The notes under the pieces were generated by a model. That model made no database searches. It was given only the letters and a program-made list of their open reading frames with translations, and had not been told where the DNA came from. From positions 12,948,001-13,012,000 of the forward strand of contig NC_135360.1 of the NCBI RefSeq assembly GCF_051622035.1: 64,000 bases of DNA, written 5' to 3'. This document shows positions 24,593 to 37,020 of this stretch, one piece after another. The first letter of the stretch is position 1; the number at the start of each line of letters is the position of its first letter. A program made the translations under genes and the position numbers. This DNA comes from Arctopsyche grandis (Eukaryota; Arthropoda; Insecta; Trichoptera; Hydropsychidae).

Positions 24593-27500
24593 CTGCAACA
24601 CACACACATCACTGCCCACCCACATACTTCACCACATCAATACATCGCCGGGGGGACATACACATCATAACGCTCACCAGCACGGCCCACGGCCCACCTC
24701 GCTACTCCAAAACCAAATTACCAATATACATTATATGCGTACTCGTCTTACACCAACTGGTTCCTATATTCCACCACGTTCGCTTATTACACTAGAACGT
24801 GTCGATTCCTCCTTACAACACACCGCAAGGAACAATCTACACCATTCTAATTAATAAACAAACACTTGTACGAAGAAAATTTTCGTTCAATGCATACTTT
24901 CAAACCTATGTGTATCTGTAACCGGTGCACCCCGTTCTACCAACTCACACTATCTCAAGACTCGTATTCTCAACTATTCATCTGCTTGAACAGGAGTTTG
25001 CATATTATATACATGTATATCTTTAATATATAAGACATATTGTGATTAACCACATAATCGCCACGCGTTTTTAGACACCGATTCGATTATTTTATGTTTA
25101 GTGTCAACCTTTGACACTAACTACCTCTTGAATAAGGAAAAATATTGACTTATTTTTCAAATTCATTAGTTTCACATGATATTTTTAGATGTCAATGTGA
25201 AGAAACCAAAATTAATTTGTAATCATAGCCTTAAAAACACGAAAGAGCGCGCACCGGTGCGCGCTTGGCTAGTAAGTGGTTAACACGCCTTTAAAAAAAA
25301 AAAAAAAAAAACATTTAAAAATGAATTCTTACTATATTTTTTTAATAGTTAATGTAATTTATGAAATATTTATACTTGTTTTGAATATATAAAAACTTAA
25401 CGATGAAAAAGTTTGGATAACGAGTGTTGAGATATTGCAATTTGGTGAAACAAGGTAGATCTGTAACTCGGCACTGTGTAATCCTAATGCCGTTAACCGG
25501 TTTGAAGCATCTGAAACAGTTAGTGTTCGATTCAGATACACTTTTTTTATCCAGGTTGGAAGATGTACACTAAACGTGCATTTTCAAAAAAATAGAACCG
25601 TTGGTATTTACAAACAAAAAAATGTACGTTTCATATAGCGTTATAAAATTTCGGTATACATTTTATGTATATTAATCCATATGATGGTTCCCCCGGTACA
25701 AATGGTATTGATGATGGCCTTAATATATTCAGAAAAAAAATAATTAAATAATTGACTAGTAAATTCAAAGGAGAAAACATGACTTTTCCGTTGACAAATA
25801 TTTTAATCAGTCGGGATCTTGTCAATACTAAACACAGAAAAATGGCATATAGTCTATCAATTTGGAGATATGAAATATTTGTCATTGAAAACTTAACTAT
25901 CAAAATATTGTTAATAATTAATATTATGTATAATAAGTTACTAAAGCATTCTGAAAGCAGTTTTTAACGCAATTTTTTTAAAAAAATTGATGAATAGACG
26001 GAAATTAAAAAAAATGAAAGCATGCAATGGTAATTGTTAAAAATGATTGTTAAAAGTGTACCTTGTGTGTTTATGATAAAATGATGACACCTCTCCCAAA
26101 TAGAAAATTTATGGTAGTTTTTGTTAAACGAGTGTAAGAAGCATTCAACAGCCAAATTAAAATGAAAGTGCGAGTTCAGACCGGGAAGAGAAAAAAGTTG
26201 TTTTTTTTTCCAATATTTTTGGTGAATCTGATACACATACATACATATGTGCATATATACATCAAATTGCATTTATATGGATGTATGTGTACAAGTAAAA
26301 TTATCCCCTTGGACACATCTTGAATACCACATAATTTTTATAACAATAAGACGTTTACAATGTAAGTCATGCTAATCTAAAACAGTTTGTAAAAGCTAAT
26401 TGAAAAATGTGTGTATTTAAATAAATAAAATAGGACATCGTAAAAATGAGAAGCAAAGTAAAACAAGAATGAAGAAGTAATAGTTTAATATGTATAAAAA
26501 AAGGAACATCAAAATTAAATTATTAACAATAAATATTGATGAGGTAACAATTCACACGATTCGTCGCTTTTTTTTCTTAACTAAAATACCAAAAAATACT
26601 TAAGGACTAATTAAAAAAAATTATTACACAAAATCAGTCTATGTATATTCAAGGTACAAAATTTACTACTTAAGGCACTCATTGAATAAATAATTAAAAA
26701 TAATAGTAAAATGTACGACGTGTACAAGATGGTGGCTTTATAAAATATCTTATTGGATATTAATAATTCAATGGTAACAATTGATTTAAATCCTAAAATT
26801 AATACTTTTCCATCTACATATATGTAGATGCTCATGAGATAAATTTCATTATAAAAATTGTACTGTCCACTTGAACATTACGAAATAGTGTAAAATTAAA
26901 ATAAAGCTCATTTTGATCTTTTGGACACATATTTTGCACGCACTTCTATTTAAATAATACATCATAAGTGGGTAATATTTTGATGACTAATTCATGAATC
27001 ATTTTTGTATAATTTCTATAAAAAGTTATATTGCAAGGTAACAAAATTAGCAATTTACGATTGCATGCTATTATTACATATTTACACTACAAAAAAGATT
27101 CTTGATTTTGTGTAAGTCAAAGTATCAATCATATGGATTGTTGGATATTTTGTGCAGCTCTACTTATTTTTGAATACCATTTTAATGGACGGTTAGTGGA
27201 AAAAAGAAATTTCGAACTACTAAGTAAATATTAATTAGTGTACAGCCAAATTTTTCCCAATTTTTTTTCTTATAAATTTAAAAAACAGTTTTGTAAAATT
27301 AAACAGTCGTTCGAAAGATTTTGTTGTAAAGTAATATAAAAATTACAAAGGAACTGATATCACAGGTAAACTTTGAGATAGGAATACATTCTACAACTTC
27401 CTCCTTCAACTTCGAGTAAATAATATTAATGAATTATGTGAGAAAAATTTAAAAAATGCAAGTTCACTAGCTTTATCAAAAAATAGATGGACAAAAAATT

Positions 27501-28286
27501 AAAAAATTATGGAAGAAAACGAATTCCTAACTACAGTTGAATAAGATAATAGAAAGGAATATTTACTAATGTGAACTGGTTAATATTTCAATTGAATAAC
27601 TAAATATATTGAATATATACCAACTTTTTATATATTAAAGACAGTGCAAGAGTTATTTTTTATAATGTATAAAAAATGTAAGCATCTACAGAGCGATAAT
27701 TAGAACACAGCCACCACATTTGACTTAAAATATGACTAATATGTGTAAGTATAAGACACTAGTTTTGTACTAAATATTATAATAGTTAACATATGGTTGA
27801 TTTATGCATACTGGACACGGTAAAGAGACTTTTTGAAAAAGTGCCAATTTATTCAAGCATCTTTTTACATCGAAGGCACATTTGAGCAAAGTAACGTAAC
27901 TGACGTAATTATAACAAATTATTAACACCACAAACATTTCAAAAAACAATAAATATATGTATAAAAATATCAATTCACAAAATCGGCATTTGTGTATAAA
28001 GTAGATGAGACCTACATAATGAAAAAAAATTGAGGTCAATTACAAGCTAAATGATAACATCCTCAATATATTGGATAGAAAAGAAATAAACTGCAAAAGC
28101 AATATACATATGTATATTTTATATAACACATGGAGTTTAAGCACAAGAACCATAAATATGAAATATACATAGTACGAGATAATGTAAAACACGATATTCA
28201 CACTATCAATACATAAAAAATATATAATCACAAAATTTTGGGTAACTAATTAATTCCCTATGTATAAATTATCCAATTTAGATCAA
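24593..28286 (-). other. fru intron between first and second C2H2 exons
   Basis: Holds the TTAA-flanked MITE at 25050 and simple AT-rich DNA; the 3' UTR of the first C2H2 isoform lies at its top end. Confidence 0.6.
25050..25279. mobile_element. piggyBac-like MITE with TTAA target duplication
   Basis: 230 bp flanked on both sides by TTAA (25046-25049 and 25280-25283). Ends are CCACATAATCGCCACGCG and, inverted, CCACTTACTAGCCAAGCG. It contains the hairpin TTAGTGTCAAcctTTGACACTAA and a 20-bp perfect palindrome at 25246-25265. It lies in the intron just upstream of the second C2H2 exon of fru. Confidence 0.65.
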
Positions 28287-28588
28287 CTACAAAATTTTGG
28301 AATTTGTGTCTAGATGTTTCATTTTTACATGTCGCTTGAGATTGTCGGAGCGAGTAAGAATCAAATTACAAAATGGACAACGGTGTTGTTCAGGATTGTG
28401 AGATTTCAAGTGTTTCCTTAAGTTTGATACTAATTTCCCACATATTCTACAGGATTGCATGTCAGTCCCGATATTATTAACCTTCAAAAGTGACCTACTT
28501 TTAATGCCATTTTCCCATTTACTATCGTTTGAAATGGACCTCGGTCCAACATAGTCAGGAGGCTCATGATTTTCGTCAACCGAATTAC
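28287..28588 (-). CDS. fru: fruitless, alternative terminal exon: first C2H2 pair
   Basis: The most 5' of three alternative zinc-finger exons. After the acceptor TTTTTCAG two bases (GT) complete a Gly codon, then NSVDENHEPPDYVGPRS leads to the fingers. Finger 1 is CRICGKLVSNLRKHLKSH (C-x2-C-x9-H-x3-H) and finger 2 is CPFCNLILTRSDNLKRH followed by VKMKH (C-x2-C-x12-H-x4-H). The protein ends LDTNSKIL with TAG; the exon adds 99 residues, for an isoform of about 412 aa. Terminal fingers in Fruitless set DNA sequence preference, so each terminal exon makes a factor with its own targets. I do not assign the A/B/C letter because I cannot check it here. Confidence 0.92.
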
Positions 28589-30255
28589 CTGAAAAATTTC
28601 TCAATTTCTTAATTCCATAATGACCAATAAACAACACCAAAAAAAAAAAAACTAATAAATACGGTCAATTTAAATTCATAATTTAAATTTAAAAACACAT
28701 GCTGTGTTATCGGCATTTGTAAAATGCTAATACTTCTACAGAAAATTTCACTGAAAAAAAATTACACTATTTTACTGACGATTTCATTCTTAAAAACCAA
28801 TAATAATCAGGCAAATATTGATTTGAATAGAACGTAATGTTGTAATAGCTAATTCCGCACCAATTTATGACTATAATCAATACGATAATTGTATGTACCT
28901 TCTTCATGCTATAAAATTTGATCAACTTACTAAGATACAGATGTAATATAAAATATAATGAAATATCAGATAAATGAACATTGGTTTTATCAAACCATTT
29001 TCATAACTTGATAAACATTATGTTCAATGGATATCTGACATTTCAGTAAATGTCCTTACTAAAATACCAAACGTTGCAGTCATAATATACGGTCAATTGA
29101 GTTATTTTTTTGTATGATGCATATACTTATGTAAGTGCATTTTCATCTACCTTCGTGAAAAAAAATAAAATCTCCACCATGTTGATCACCTTCAGTAAGG
29201 GATGATTTACAAATAAATTGATATTATTTGTATATAAATATAATCGAAAACTCATTAAAAAAAAACCCACACAAAAGATAAATAGATTCTATAAAAATCT
29301 CTTTTAAGATACTGGTGAATTTTCCACATAATATCCATATTACTATTCGATTTGTATAAATTATAAAGTAAACCCATATTATGCAGTGTGATATATAGAA
29401 TATGTCCAATTTATATACAGCATTCATACAATAAGGTACATCTTGGAGTTGTAGAAATTTTTAAGAAGTGGATTACCTTTTAGCTAAATAAAAATTTTAA
29501 AGAATTCGTAATCGAATTGATTACATTCAATTGAATTACAAAACTCTAATAAATTATATTTTCATTTTAGCTAAAATGGTTATTAATAAGATACATAAAT
29601 CTATATACATACAAATTTAATGATGAATGCGTACAAGCAATGTTAAAAACTACTTCAGAATACTACGAAATAATAAATAAAAAAAAAAAAAACAACTAAA
29701 AGCCATGCATATTAGCAAAAGATTAAATAAAATAAAATATTTACAATACTATAGGTACATTACAAATCAATATTTAAATGTATACAACAAGCATGTAATT
29801 GTATGTATGTGTCGAATGTAAAATAATATTGTATACAATTGGGAAAAAATTGAAAGCATTGTAAAAGAAATACAATCATAATTTAAAAAATTAAACATGA
29901 CATATCTAATGTGCAAACAAGAAGCTTTAATTACAAATTGAGTAAAAAAAAAAGAAGATAATATTGGAAAGCATTTAATTTCACAATACCCATGTATTTG
30001 TTGTTGAAGCAAAGTTAGTTTTGGTTTTTTTGTTAATTGTAAAATAAGGTAAGTTCATTGAAAACCAACGATATATGTATATAAAATTGAAATAAATAAC
30101 TATTGAATAAAATCAGTTAAGTATTTTTATGAATTATTTCAATTTTATTTAAAGAAACAAACGTATGTGTGAATGTGTGTATGCATGAATGATATATTAA
30201 AAGAATGCATTTATTGGGAAAAATAAGAAAAGTAAAAGCTAGACAAAAATCTTAC
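28589..30255 (-). other. fru intron before the C2H2 choice
   Basis: AT-rich, 1.67 kb, no repeat or exon recognised. Confidence 0.6.
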
Positions 30256-30361
30256 CATCCATTGCATCAGAATGCTCAAGGTGAGTGGGTATCATCGGAT
30301 CGCCGTCTGTATGCTCTGATAAATTATGTGATGCGAGTAATGACGACATGTCAGTTGGACC
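30256..30361 (-). CDS. fru: fruitless, last shared exon before the zinc-finger choice
   Basis: A 106-nt exon, acceptor TATTTTAG and donor GGATG|GTAAGA. It reads GPTDMSSLLASHNLSEH followed by TDGDPMIPTHLEHSDAMD and leaves one G for the next codon. Entry is phase 0, matching the Pro-rich exon, and exit is phase 1, exactly the phase accepted by all three C2H2 terminal exons downstream. The small acidic, Ser/His-rich content suggests a flexible connector. It is invisible as a long ORF and is called from both splice sites, open frame and phase on both sides. Confidence 0.82.
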
Positions 30362-33257
30362 CTAAAATAAAAGAAAAATGATCTCAATGATTTGTCGGAT
30401 GTCGACGTTGAATAATCCAGCCATCCTTTTGGTCCAGCGGGTATAGAAATATTGTTATCGATTAATTCTACTAAAATACACATGAATAAAGTACTATTAA
30501 TGAAAACTTTTTGTGCAACATATACAATTTCTAGAAAAGTCAATGTAAGAAGAAACTTAAAATATATATATATATATATATATGAGTTTTCACATGGCGA
30601 TTGTCGATGTAGTTGCGGCATACATAAACCTATTTATTATTTACAAAAATTTAAATGGGGAAATTTGGCACGATGAACTACGCATAGCAGTAAGATTTCA
30701 AATATTTGTAAGCTTCTTCCCACATGTTTATTAACCTATAAAAAAATGTCTTTCTACGTGAACCTAGAAATATTCTTGAATTTTGCAAATTAAATAATAC
30801 TTATTTCCATTTTGAATGTTAATAATGTTATTCCATTCAACAATTATATGAAGAAAATTAATATTTTAAAAGATTTTTCGAAATGATCATTTAATAAAAA
30901 AAAAAAACTAATAATAATTTGTTAGTAAGAGTAAAAATGTAGAGTAAAAAGATAATTGAATATAGCAAATCAACTTTATTACATATATCACATAAAATAT
31001 GATTCATTGACAGAAGTATCACCATCGAAAAATTCATACAATTGAGATCCTATAATAAAAACTTTATAATTTTTAACATGTTGACATTAATACAATATGA
31101 TATATGTATAACAACAGCACTGTACTTCGGACAGAAAATAGTAAATTGAAATACGAATAGACAAAAACAATATACGATTGACTACTTCTGCAACAATTAC
31201 AAGGTTGAAAGTACATGGAAATTAAATTTCCACCAATATTAATCAATGGTTTAAATGCGAGCAAGTGCTGTGATGCGCACATATCATTATTATTTAATTT
31301 AAATTTTCTTTTTATTATTTCTTAATCCATATAAGTTTTCGACACAAATAACATTACTCGAATACAAAGGTAACTTTTTTTTCATATTAACCTACTGTTT
31401 AGTGTCTCAATTTTTATACAACTTTTGTAAATCACTTATATTCGAAAAACTGTCTTCAACATTGCGATTGAGTATTCAGTTCAAAACGTCAATAGGCAAA
31501 CAAACCTGTTACCCAATTACTCATTTTAGTACGATACTTTGTTATATGTAGTGTCAAAAATTTACAAAAATGATCAGCTGCTTTTAAAACATAATTCCTA
31601 GGAAATATATATATCTGTATTAATAAAATGTGTTATACAACACATAAAACATTTAAAAACTTTCACAGCTACATTAAAAATATCTGTAATAGTTAATTTT
31701 AACAGTTAACATATTTCCTTTTAAAATGTTTGGTAGGAATGTATTTTTTAACTTCTTAAAATTAGTTAAGAATAACAAAATTGAGTGTTACATGTCCAAT
31801 CTACACTTAAAAAGAAATAGGTTGATTTCAAGCCCCATATAATTATAAATAGGTCACATACTTCAAATATATAAAAGAGCCTCTTCGATACTCAAATGTT
31901 TTAAGTTTTCTTTTACAACATGCCTCAAAAAATATTAATTTATTGATATAAAGATATTTAAAATTATTTGTTATCAAAAACTAATTTAAGTTGTACCTAC
32001 CACAATTGGTAACACTAAAAATGATTTTTCAGTCATTCCGTATTAAAATTTCTAAGGTCATAAATGAGAAAAACAAAACAACTCAATAAATTCCACAATT
32101 GTATTGTATGTTAACTTTAATTAATTTAATTTTTTTAATATTTTAGTCCTACAATTTAAACATAAACATCAATATCAAATGATTGATATAAAAATATGTT
32201 TTCATTTAACTGTACTAATTGGATGACATTAGTGAATCCAAATAAACTGACCAATGGTTATATGTATGTAGATTTAGTTTACGTTTTTTTTTTTATTATG
32301 TCGCGTTGATTTTAAATTTAGAACTAAATATTTAATATACGTATATAATACATCGAGAAAATATATAATAACATTAATATGAAATAATTATTTAAAATTT
32401 ATATCAATACATGATATTTGAATTGTGGTATATAATTCATATAAAAAAATATGGCAGTTACAGAACTATACATTTCATCAGTAAATAACGTTATTTAATA
32501 ATGAATGTATTATTTTCATTTCATTTTAATGAAAATATGTATGTATAAATCATTTGGCCAACTTTGAAAGTCATGGGACATGCCAAGCATTATGTAAATA
32601 TATATAAATATCTATTTAAAAATACTGTTACATATTTCAAGCTCATCATTTTTTTTTTAGCATCCCAATATGACAATATTCATCGATGAAAATAAACTAT
32701 ATTAATAACATTAACATTAATAATTTATATTAGCAAAATACATATGAATAGGACCATGTAAAATACACTTAGCTATAATCTAATTCATATCACAACCAAA
32801 ATGTTACAAACATTTTTTTATTCTTTTCTTTAATTACCTTGTAATATTTCAATTCTACATACAGTGTGACTGTATTATTGTTTAGTTCTTTTCATTTTTT
32901 CATGCTTAAATTATTTGTAATCTTGGAATTATTGGTCGATATATACAAAGATTCTTAAAATAAATTCTTAAGATTATAAATCTATTCAATCAAAATTCAC
33001 TTCATAATGTCAAAATCACAGATTATCACTCTTTAAATTATGCAATTTGAATTAAATATTTCATGGCGTAAATAAACTAAATGCAAAATTGATAAATTTA
33101 TAGAATTATTTGAACATTGCTGAAACGTTAGTTTATATTCAATAAGCACTAAATAAAAATAATCAAATAATTTTCCAGAGGTATTTTATCAAATGCAACA
33201 TATTGCACAATTATGACGTCACATTATCATCGTGTTACGAATATATTAAAATATAGT
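30362..33257 (-). other. fru intron and probable 3' UTR of the 33-kb terminal exon
   Basis: AT-rich. TGACGTCA occurs at 33214 just below the stop of the alternative terminal exon. No other signal. Confidence 0.55.
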
Positions 33258-33845
33258 TCATCGCGGATCATCTTGCAGTCCACCGCCTCCGTCTCCGGCG
33301 CACCTTTGTTCACGATCACGACATAGTCTGTGAGCTTTACACTTGTCGTGGTGGTTCACAATTTCGAGACGAAAGTTGCCGTTTCCTTCGACAAACGAAG
33401 TGCGTATATCTGGAAGCTCGTGTGACCACCGGCGACAGTATATACAAAACATAATATTCATTTGTTCGTCGTACTGCAACCAATCGAATTGCTCTAACCA
33501 ATTGGTGCGAAAGCGTCCACCTTTTCTGGTAGTCGCGTGAACTCGGGTCGTCGAAGTTTGAATGACTGAATCCTGCCGCGGGGATTCTTTGGGTCGTGCC
33601 CGACGGTTGAGCGTATCGGTGCAATAATTAATAGGGCCGGGGACGTCTTGTGGGGTGATGGGTATGGTCGTAGGTTCGGGTAACCTTCCCTGAGTGAGAT
33701 ACCGCTGCAATGTGCTGTGACTTTCAGCTTGGAAGGGTTGTGGTGGGGCAGGAGGAGAAGACTGCCACTTTATCGCCGCCTGCCCCACCTCTTCCTCATG
33801 AGTGAGAGGCGCTGCGCTAGTACCTAGTCTCGCCCAATCAATTGT
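33258..33845 (-). CDS. fru: fruitless, alternative terminal exon with C-x2-C/H domain
   Basis: This 588-nt exon (195 codons plus TGA) follows a good acceptor (TTGTTGACAG) in phase 0. It starts [19 protein letters not shown], passes through a Pro/Gln/Thr-rich linker, and ends in a compact domain: [26 protein letters not shown] (C-x2-C), [20 protein letters not shown] and CKAH. Two Trp residues, a C-x2-C pair, the F-x-x-G-x-x-N-F-R pattern and spaced His resemble TTF/BED-like fingers found in ZNF862-type and hAT-derived proteins. Joined to the five upstream shared exons it predicts 472 aa with no C2H2 fingers. In-frame stop, balanced codon use and lack of similarity to nearby repeats support a real exon. 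Its joining to fru is inferred from strand, position and phase; it could instead belong to a separate minus-strand gene. Confidence 0.72.
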   Translation of the reverse strand, partial: TIDWARLGTSAAPLTHEEEVGQAAIKWQSSPPAPPQPFQAESHSTLQRYLTQGRLPEPTTIPITPQDVPGPINYCTDTLNRRARPKESPRQDSVIQTSTTRVHATTRKGGRFRTNWLEQFDWLQYDEQMNIMFCIYCRRWSHELPDIRTSFVEGNGNFRLEIVNHHDKCKAHRLCRDREQRCAGDGGGGLQDDPR

Positions 33846-34752
33846 CTGTCAACAAAGAAGGAAAGGATTTTGTTTTTTACACCAATTGAATTGCTTACTC
33901 TCATAAATCAAAAAGGATGTTTGTTTTCATTGACGAAAAGAAACATTCTCATCATTTATTTATCATATAAAATTTTTGATTGACAAGGCAGATCCCTTCC
34001 TTCCTGTAGACACGTGATAGTAATTTTTATATACATATTTAAACAATCTTTTTATGTACAAATTTACAAAGAAGAAAAAGATCATTCCTGCAGCGAAAAT
34101 ACAAATACACATTCAAATAGACAATAAACATCATTTAAAAATAAATATACGCTTAAATCTTATTTATGCACACCTGTAACCGCTTCTCAAATCACGTCAA
34201 TGTTATTAGCAATAAATGAATATTTCAAAATTTCATCATATTATATTATACAAAGTATTCACATTTTTACATAAATTAATAAAATATTCTTATCAAAAAT
34301 TGTAGAACAGCTAAGTATTTACATTGAATACAAATTTAAACTCGGATACATTTACAAAACAAAAAATAAATTTAACACCACGCATTTAATTCAAATTATT
34401 GAAAATGTTCAAGCTATAAAATCTTATTGAGTTTTAGTCTTATTTATAATAATTTAATTTTAATTTAGCAAAGCAACTTTGAGACAATAATCTTATACAT
34501 CATTGGTGTTTAGCATACATTATTATAAAAAAATATTTAAATGATTGCTACCAAACATAACAGGTAAATTTAAAAAAAATATATATATCACAATCAATAT
34601 GGAAATAATGTTTTTGTGGTACCGTAGAAAAGCATTTTTAATTACCAAAACGATTTTTATATTGTTGAAATTATATACGGTGAAAATTTGTATACAGATA
34701 AAAATATTCAGTGCAAAAATATCTACAATTTAAAAAAAGGCGGAAAACTTAC

Positions 34753-34959
34753 CAGTGACATATCAGACGACGGCAGATGATAAGAATTGTCAATATTCTC
34801 TTGTTTAATGGGTGGTGGTGGTGCGGGAGGTGCTGAATGGGCCGGAGGAGGAGGTGTGTTTGCACTCTCTCGCCCTCCAACTTCATCATCCACTCCTCTT
34901 TTATTGTGTGATTTAAGACTACTGGCTAATGACGGACTTCCCTTATACGCCAATGATAT
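34753..34959 (-). CDS. fru: fruitless, Pro-rich linker exon
   Basis: A 207-nt exon (69 codons, phase 0 both ends) between CATCACAG and CTG|GTAAGT, a strong donor. It reads ISLAYKGSPSLASSLK, a mixed charged stretch, then a polyproline-alanine tract and IKQENIDNSYHLPSSDMSL. IKQE fits the psi-K-x-E sumoylation consensus. This is the branch point of the gene: its phase-0 donor can join the GPTD exon at 30.36 kb, leading to the C2H2 exons, or the alternative terminal exon at 33.85 kb, because both acceptors are phase 0. Confidence 0.87.
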
Positions 34960-35040
34960 CTGTGATGAGAAAACACTCGTTCAAAACACAAATACTCCAC
35001 AGAAACAGCAACATGTCAATGCAAACTTTGGTATTAGTAC

Positions 35041-35298
35041 CTGCGATTCAGAGAAATGCCTCTGCATTGACGACGGAGGATCGAGAAGTAAAGGGTGCGA
35101 TTGAGATGGCATTAGTAAAGGATGAGGGTGTGGACTATCACAGCTGTTGGAGCCAGCACTTGCTGCTGCACCTAAAGATGAACCACCGGTAGAACTATTT
35201 TTACGGCGGCGTTTTTCTGACGGGAAAGATCTTTCCTCTCGATTACTCGAACTTAAATTTTCTGCGGTTGGAGTCAATGGTGTACTTCTCTCTTCCAT
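35041..35298 (-). CDS. fru: fruitless, linker exon with basic NLS-like motif
   Basis: This 258-nt exon (86 codons, phase 0 in and out) starts immediately after a TTTTAG acceptor with MEERSTPLTPTAENLSSSN and ends HFSESQ before GTACTA. It carries a basic cluster EKRRRKNSS, a plausible nuclear localisation signal of the kind found just after the BTB domain in Fruitless, followed by a Ser/Gly/Ala-rich and His/Pro-rich disordered stretch. The first codon happens to be ATG, but the exon is placed as internal because the phase and order fit the BTB exons upstream. Internal initiation is possible but unsupported. Confidence 0.88.
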
Positions 35299-35377
35299 CT
35301 AAAATTATTACATTTTTAATAAACACAATATAAAGGACGAGGTAAATACATATGGACAAGTTTACAAATCAATATAC

Positions 35378-35479
35378 CTTTGGATTGAATGTATTATTTT
35401 CTGTTAAACCCCTAACTTGCAAGCTTTCAGCCGTCTTGAGGAACATTGGCAACATATTTTGACCAACATTTACTTCACC
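35378..35479 (-). CDS. fru: fruitless, BTB exon 3
   Basis: A 102-nt exon of 34 codons, phase 0 on both sides, between acceptor TTTTAG and donor AAG|GTATAT. It reads [16 protein letters not shown] and then [18 protein letters not shown], completing the BTB domain. [26 protein letters not shown] is the diagnostic end of the fly-type BTB and is nearly identical to known Fruitless proteins. The exon is too short for ordinary ORF searches and was located from splice phase and homology. Confidence 0.93.
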
Positions 35480-35570
35480 CTAAAACAAAAACATTGTACC
35501 GTTTAATGTGAGAAATTTTATACCGATATGAATTGCATAGTGAATAAATTCGAAAATATAATATATTTAC

Positions 35571-35708
35571 CTTATACATAAAATCTAATAATGACTTCAT
35601 TATTGAAAAACAAACGTCTTTTAGAAAAATAATTGGATGAGGATGATTATTTTGTAAGAATATACTCTCAAAATAGGGAGAACATGCAGACAAAATGGTC
35701 TGATGAGC
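35571..35708 (-). CDS. fru: fruitless, BTB exon 2
   Basis: This 138-nt exon (46 codons, phase 0 at both ends) continues the BTB/POZ fold with [29 protein letters not shown] and KSLLDFMYK. It follows a TTTCAG acceptor and ends TATAAG|GTAAAT. The [13 protein letters not shown] and FLKDV...LLDFMYK segments are the classic BTB dimerisation core of the insect TTK-type family. The domain forms homo- or heterodimers in the nucleus and recruits chromatin cofactors in known members. The join GETVK to AHQTI across the 297-bp intron restores the expected contiguous domain. Confidence 0.95.
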
Positions 35709-36005
35709 CTGAAACAAAAAAAAACACATCTTTAATTCAACATTCAAATCATGTATGAAAATATTTAATGCTACAATAATTAGATTGGAATAATTGATGT
35801 AAAAAAGCGTAATTGGTAATTATTACAGCATGTAATTTATGACAGTAAAAACAATCAACATTACAATAATTATCCGATGCATTGTACCGAAAAATTATGT
35901 TGATTCAATTAAGAACTTTGAGCAAACTCCACTTTATTTCTCTCCTTTGGAGTTTTATAATATATCTTTTTATTTAGAGTGTATAAATAGAAAGTCGGAA
36001 CAAAC

Positions 36006-36157
36006 CTTGACTGTCTCTCCATCACAAGCGAGTGTGACATCACACAGCGCTTCCCTCTGTAAAAGGTCCGCTAATACATCAGTCAAATTGTGTGGATGGT
36101 TGTTCCACCTTAGGCAAAATTGTTGATCCATCGTGGAAGCCGGTGTCACTGAAGGAG
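36006..36157 (-). CDS. fru: fruitless, exon with BTB start (first shared coding exon)
   Basis: Fruitless is a nuclear BTB zinc-finger transcription factor that directs male courtship circuitry and also has non-sex-specific roles in insects. The exon opens after a TTTTCAG acceptor, has 26 bases of leader, and starts at the ATG at 36131 with [16 protein letters not shown]. It codes 42 residues including [17 protein letters not shown], then a donor AAG|GTTTG in phase 0. The [13 protein letters not shown] opening and the [11 protein letters not shown] segment are closer to Fruitless than to lola, tramtrack or Broad. The frame is open back through the acceptor (27 nt = nine codons, no stop between acceptor and ATG once the upstream phase is chosen), so an upstream exon could add an N-terminal extension, as in male FruM of Drosophila. 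That exon was not found here. Confidence 0.93.
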
Positions 36158-37020
36158 CTGAAAACAAGAAACGACATTTAATATTCAGTCACCGATTACT
36201 TATTTGACCTATCAGCGCAGCCGTTAAAAGTTCGCTCATAATATACAATAAAGAAAGTCCGTAATCAATAAAGAAAGATCCAACGATGTTTGACATTGAT
36301 AATACTATTCATAATCGCACAAGAAAAATTTTATATTGGAAGCAATGAAAATATAATTGAAAGTATCGAGGAATACAATTATACATGTAAAATGATACAA
36401 AAATGAATATTATATTAAAAAAAAAAAAAACACGAAAAATCAACACTAAATTTAATCTACATAGGAAAAAACACTCTGGAACAATCTTATCTGAATAATT
36501 GTAACCTTAAGATAAATTGAGTAAATTTACACGAAACCATGTGTGGCAAATTCGATACATCATATAATCAGATGTACCGCACATATATTTTCAGCTTATC
36601 ACTAATATAATCCTCTCCGTGCCTTTCCCTACGTGGCATTACACACAGAACGAAAACAGCACACTATTTCACAGCGAAAATGCCCTTCGATCAATTACGA
36701 ACGTAACCTTTGATTAGAAAAGCACTAGCAATTAAGCGGATTATATCGACGTTTTCACTTCACTGATAATACAGTAGACACAGTTTATCAAATTAATATT
36801 TTTCAATAATAAAAAAAAGTCAAATTGACATTTGCAAAAAAAAAAAAAATGGCGGTTATTTGAATACTATTGGCACTTTTTGCGAAACGTCATTAGTAAT
36901 TAATTTAGTAGATTCGATGCGACACGAAACAAGCTGTTGCAAAAAATTTGCATAATTAGGTCAAGCAATATTTCGCCAACGACGTTCAGTTATTAAACAA
37001 CAAATCGTAATTGTTGAACA

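Noticed and set aside
24315..24854. 179-codon plus-strand open frame
   Set aside because: Antisense to the second C2H2 exon of fru; GC-rich coding sequence leaves the opposite strand open by chance.
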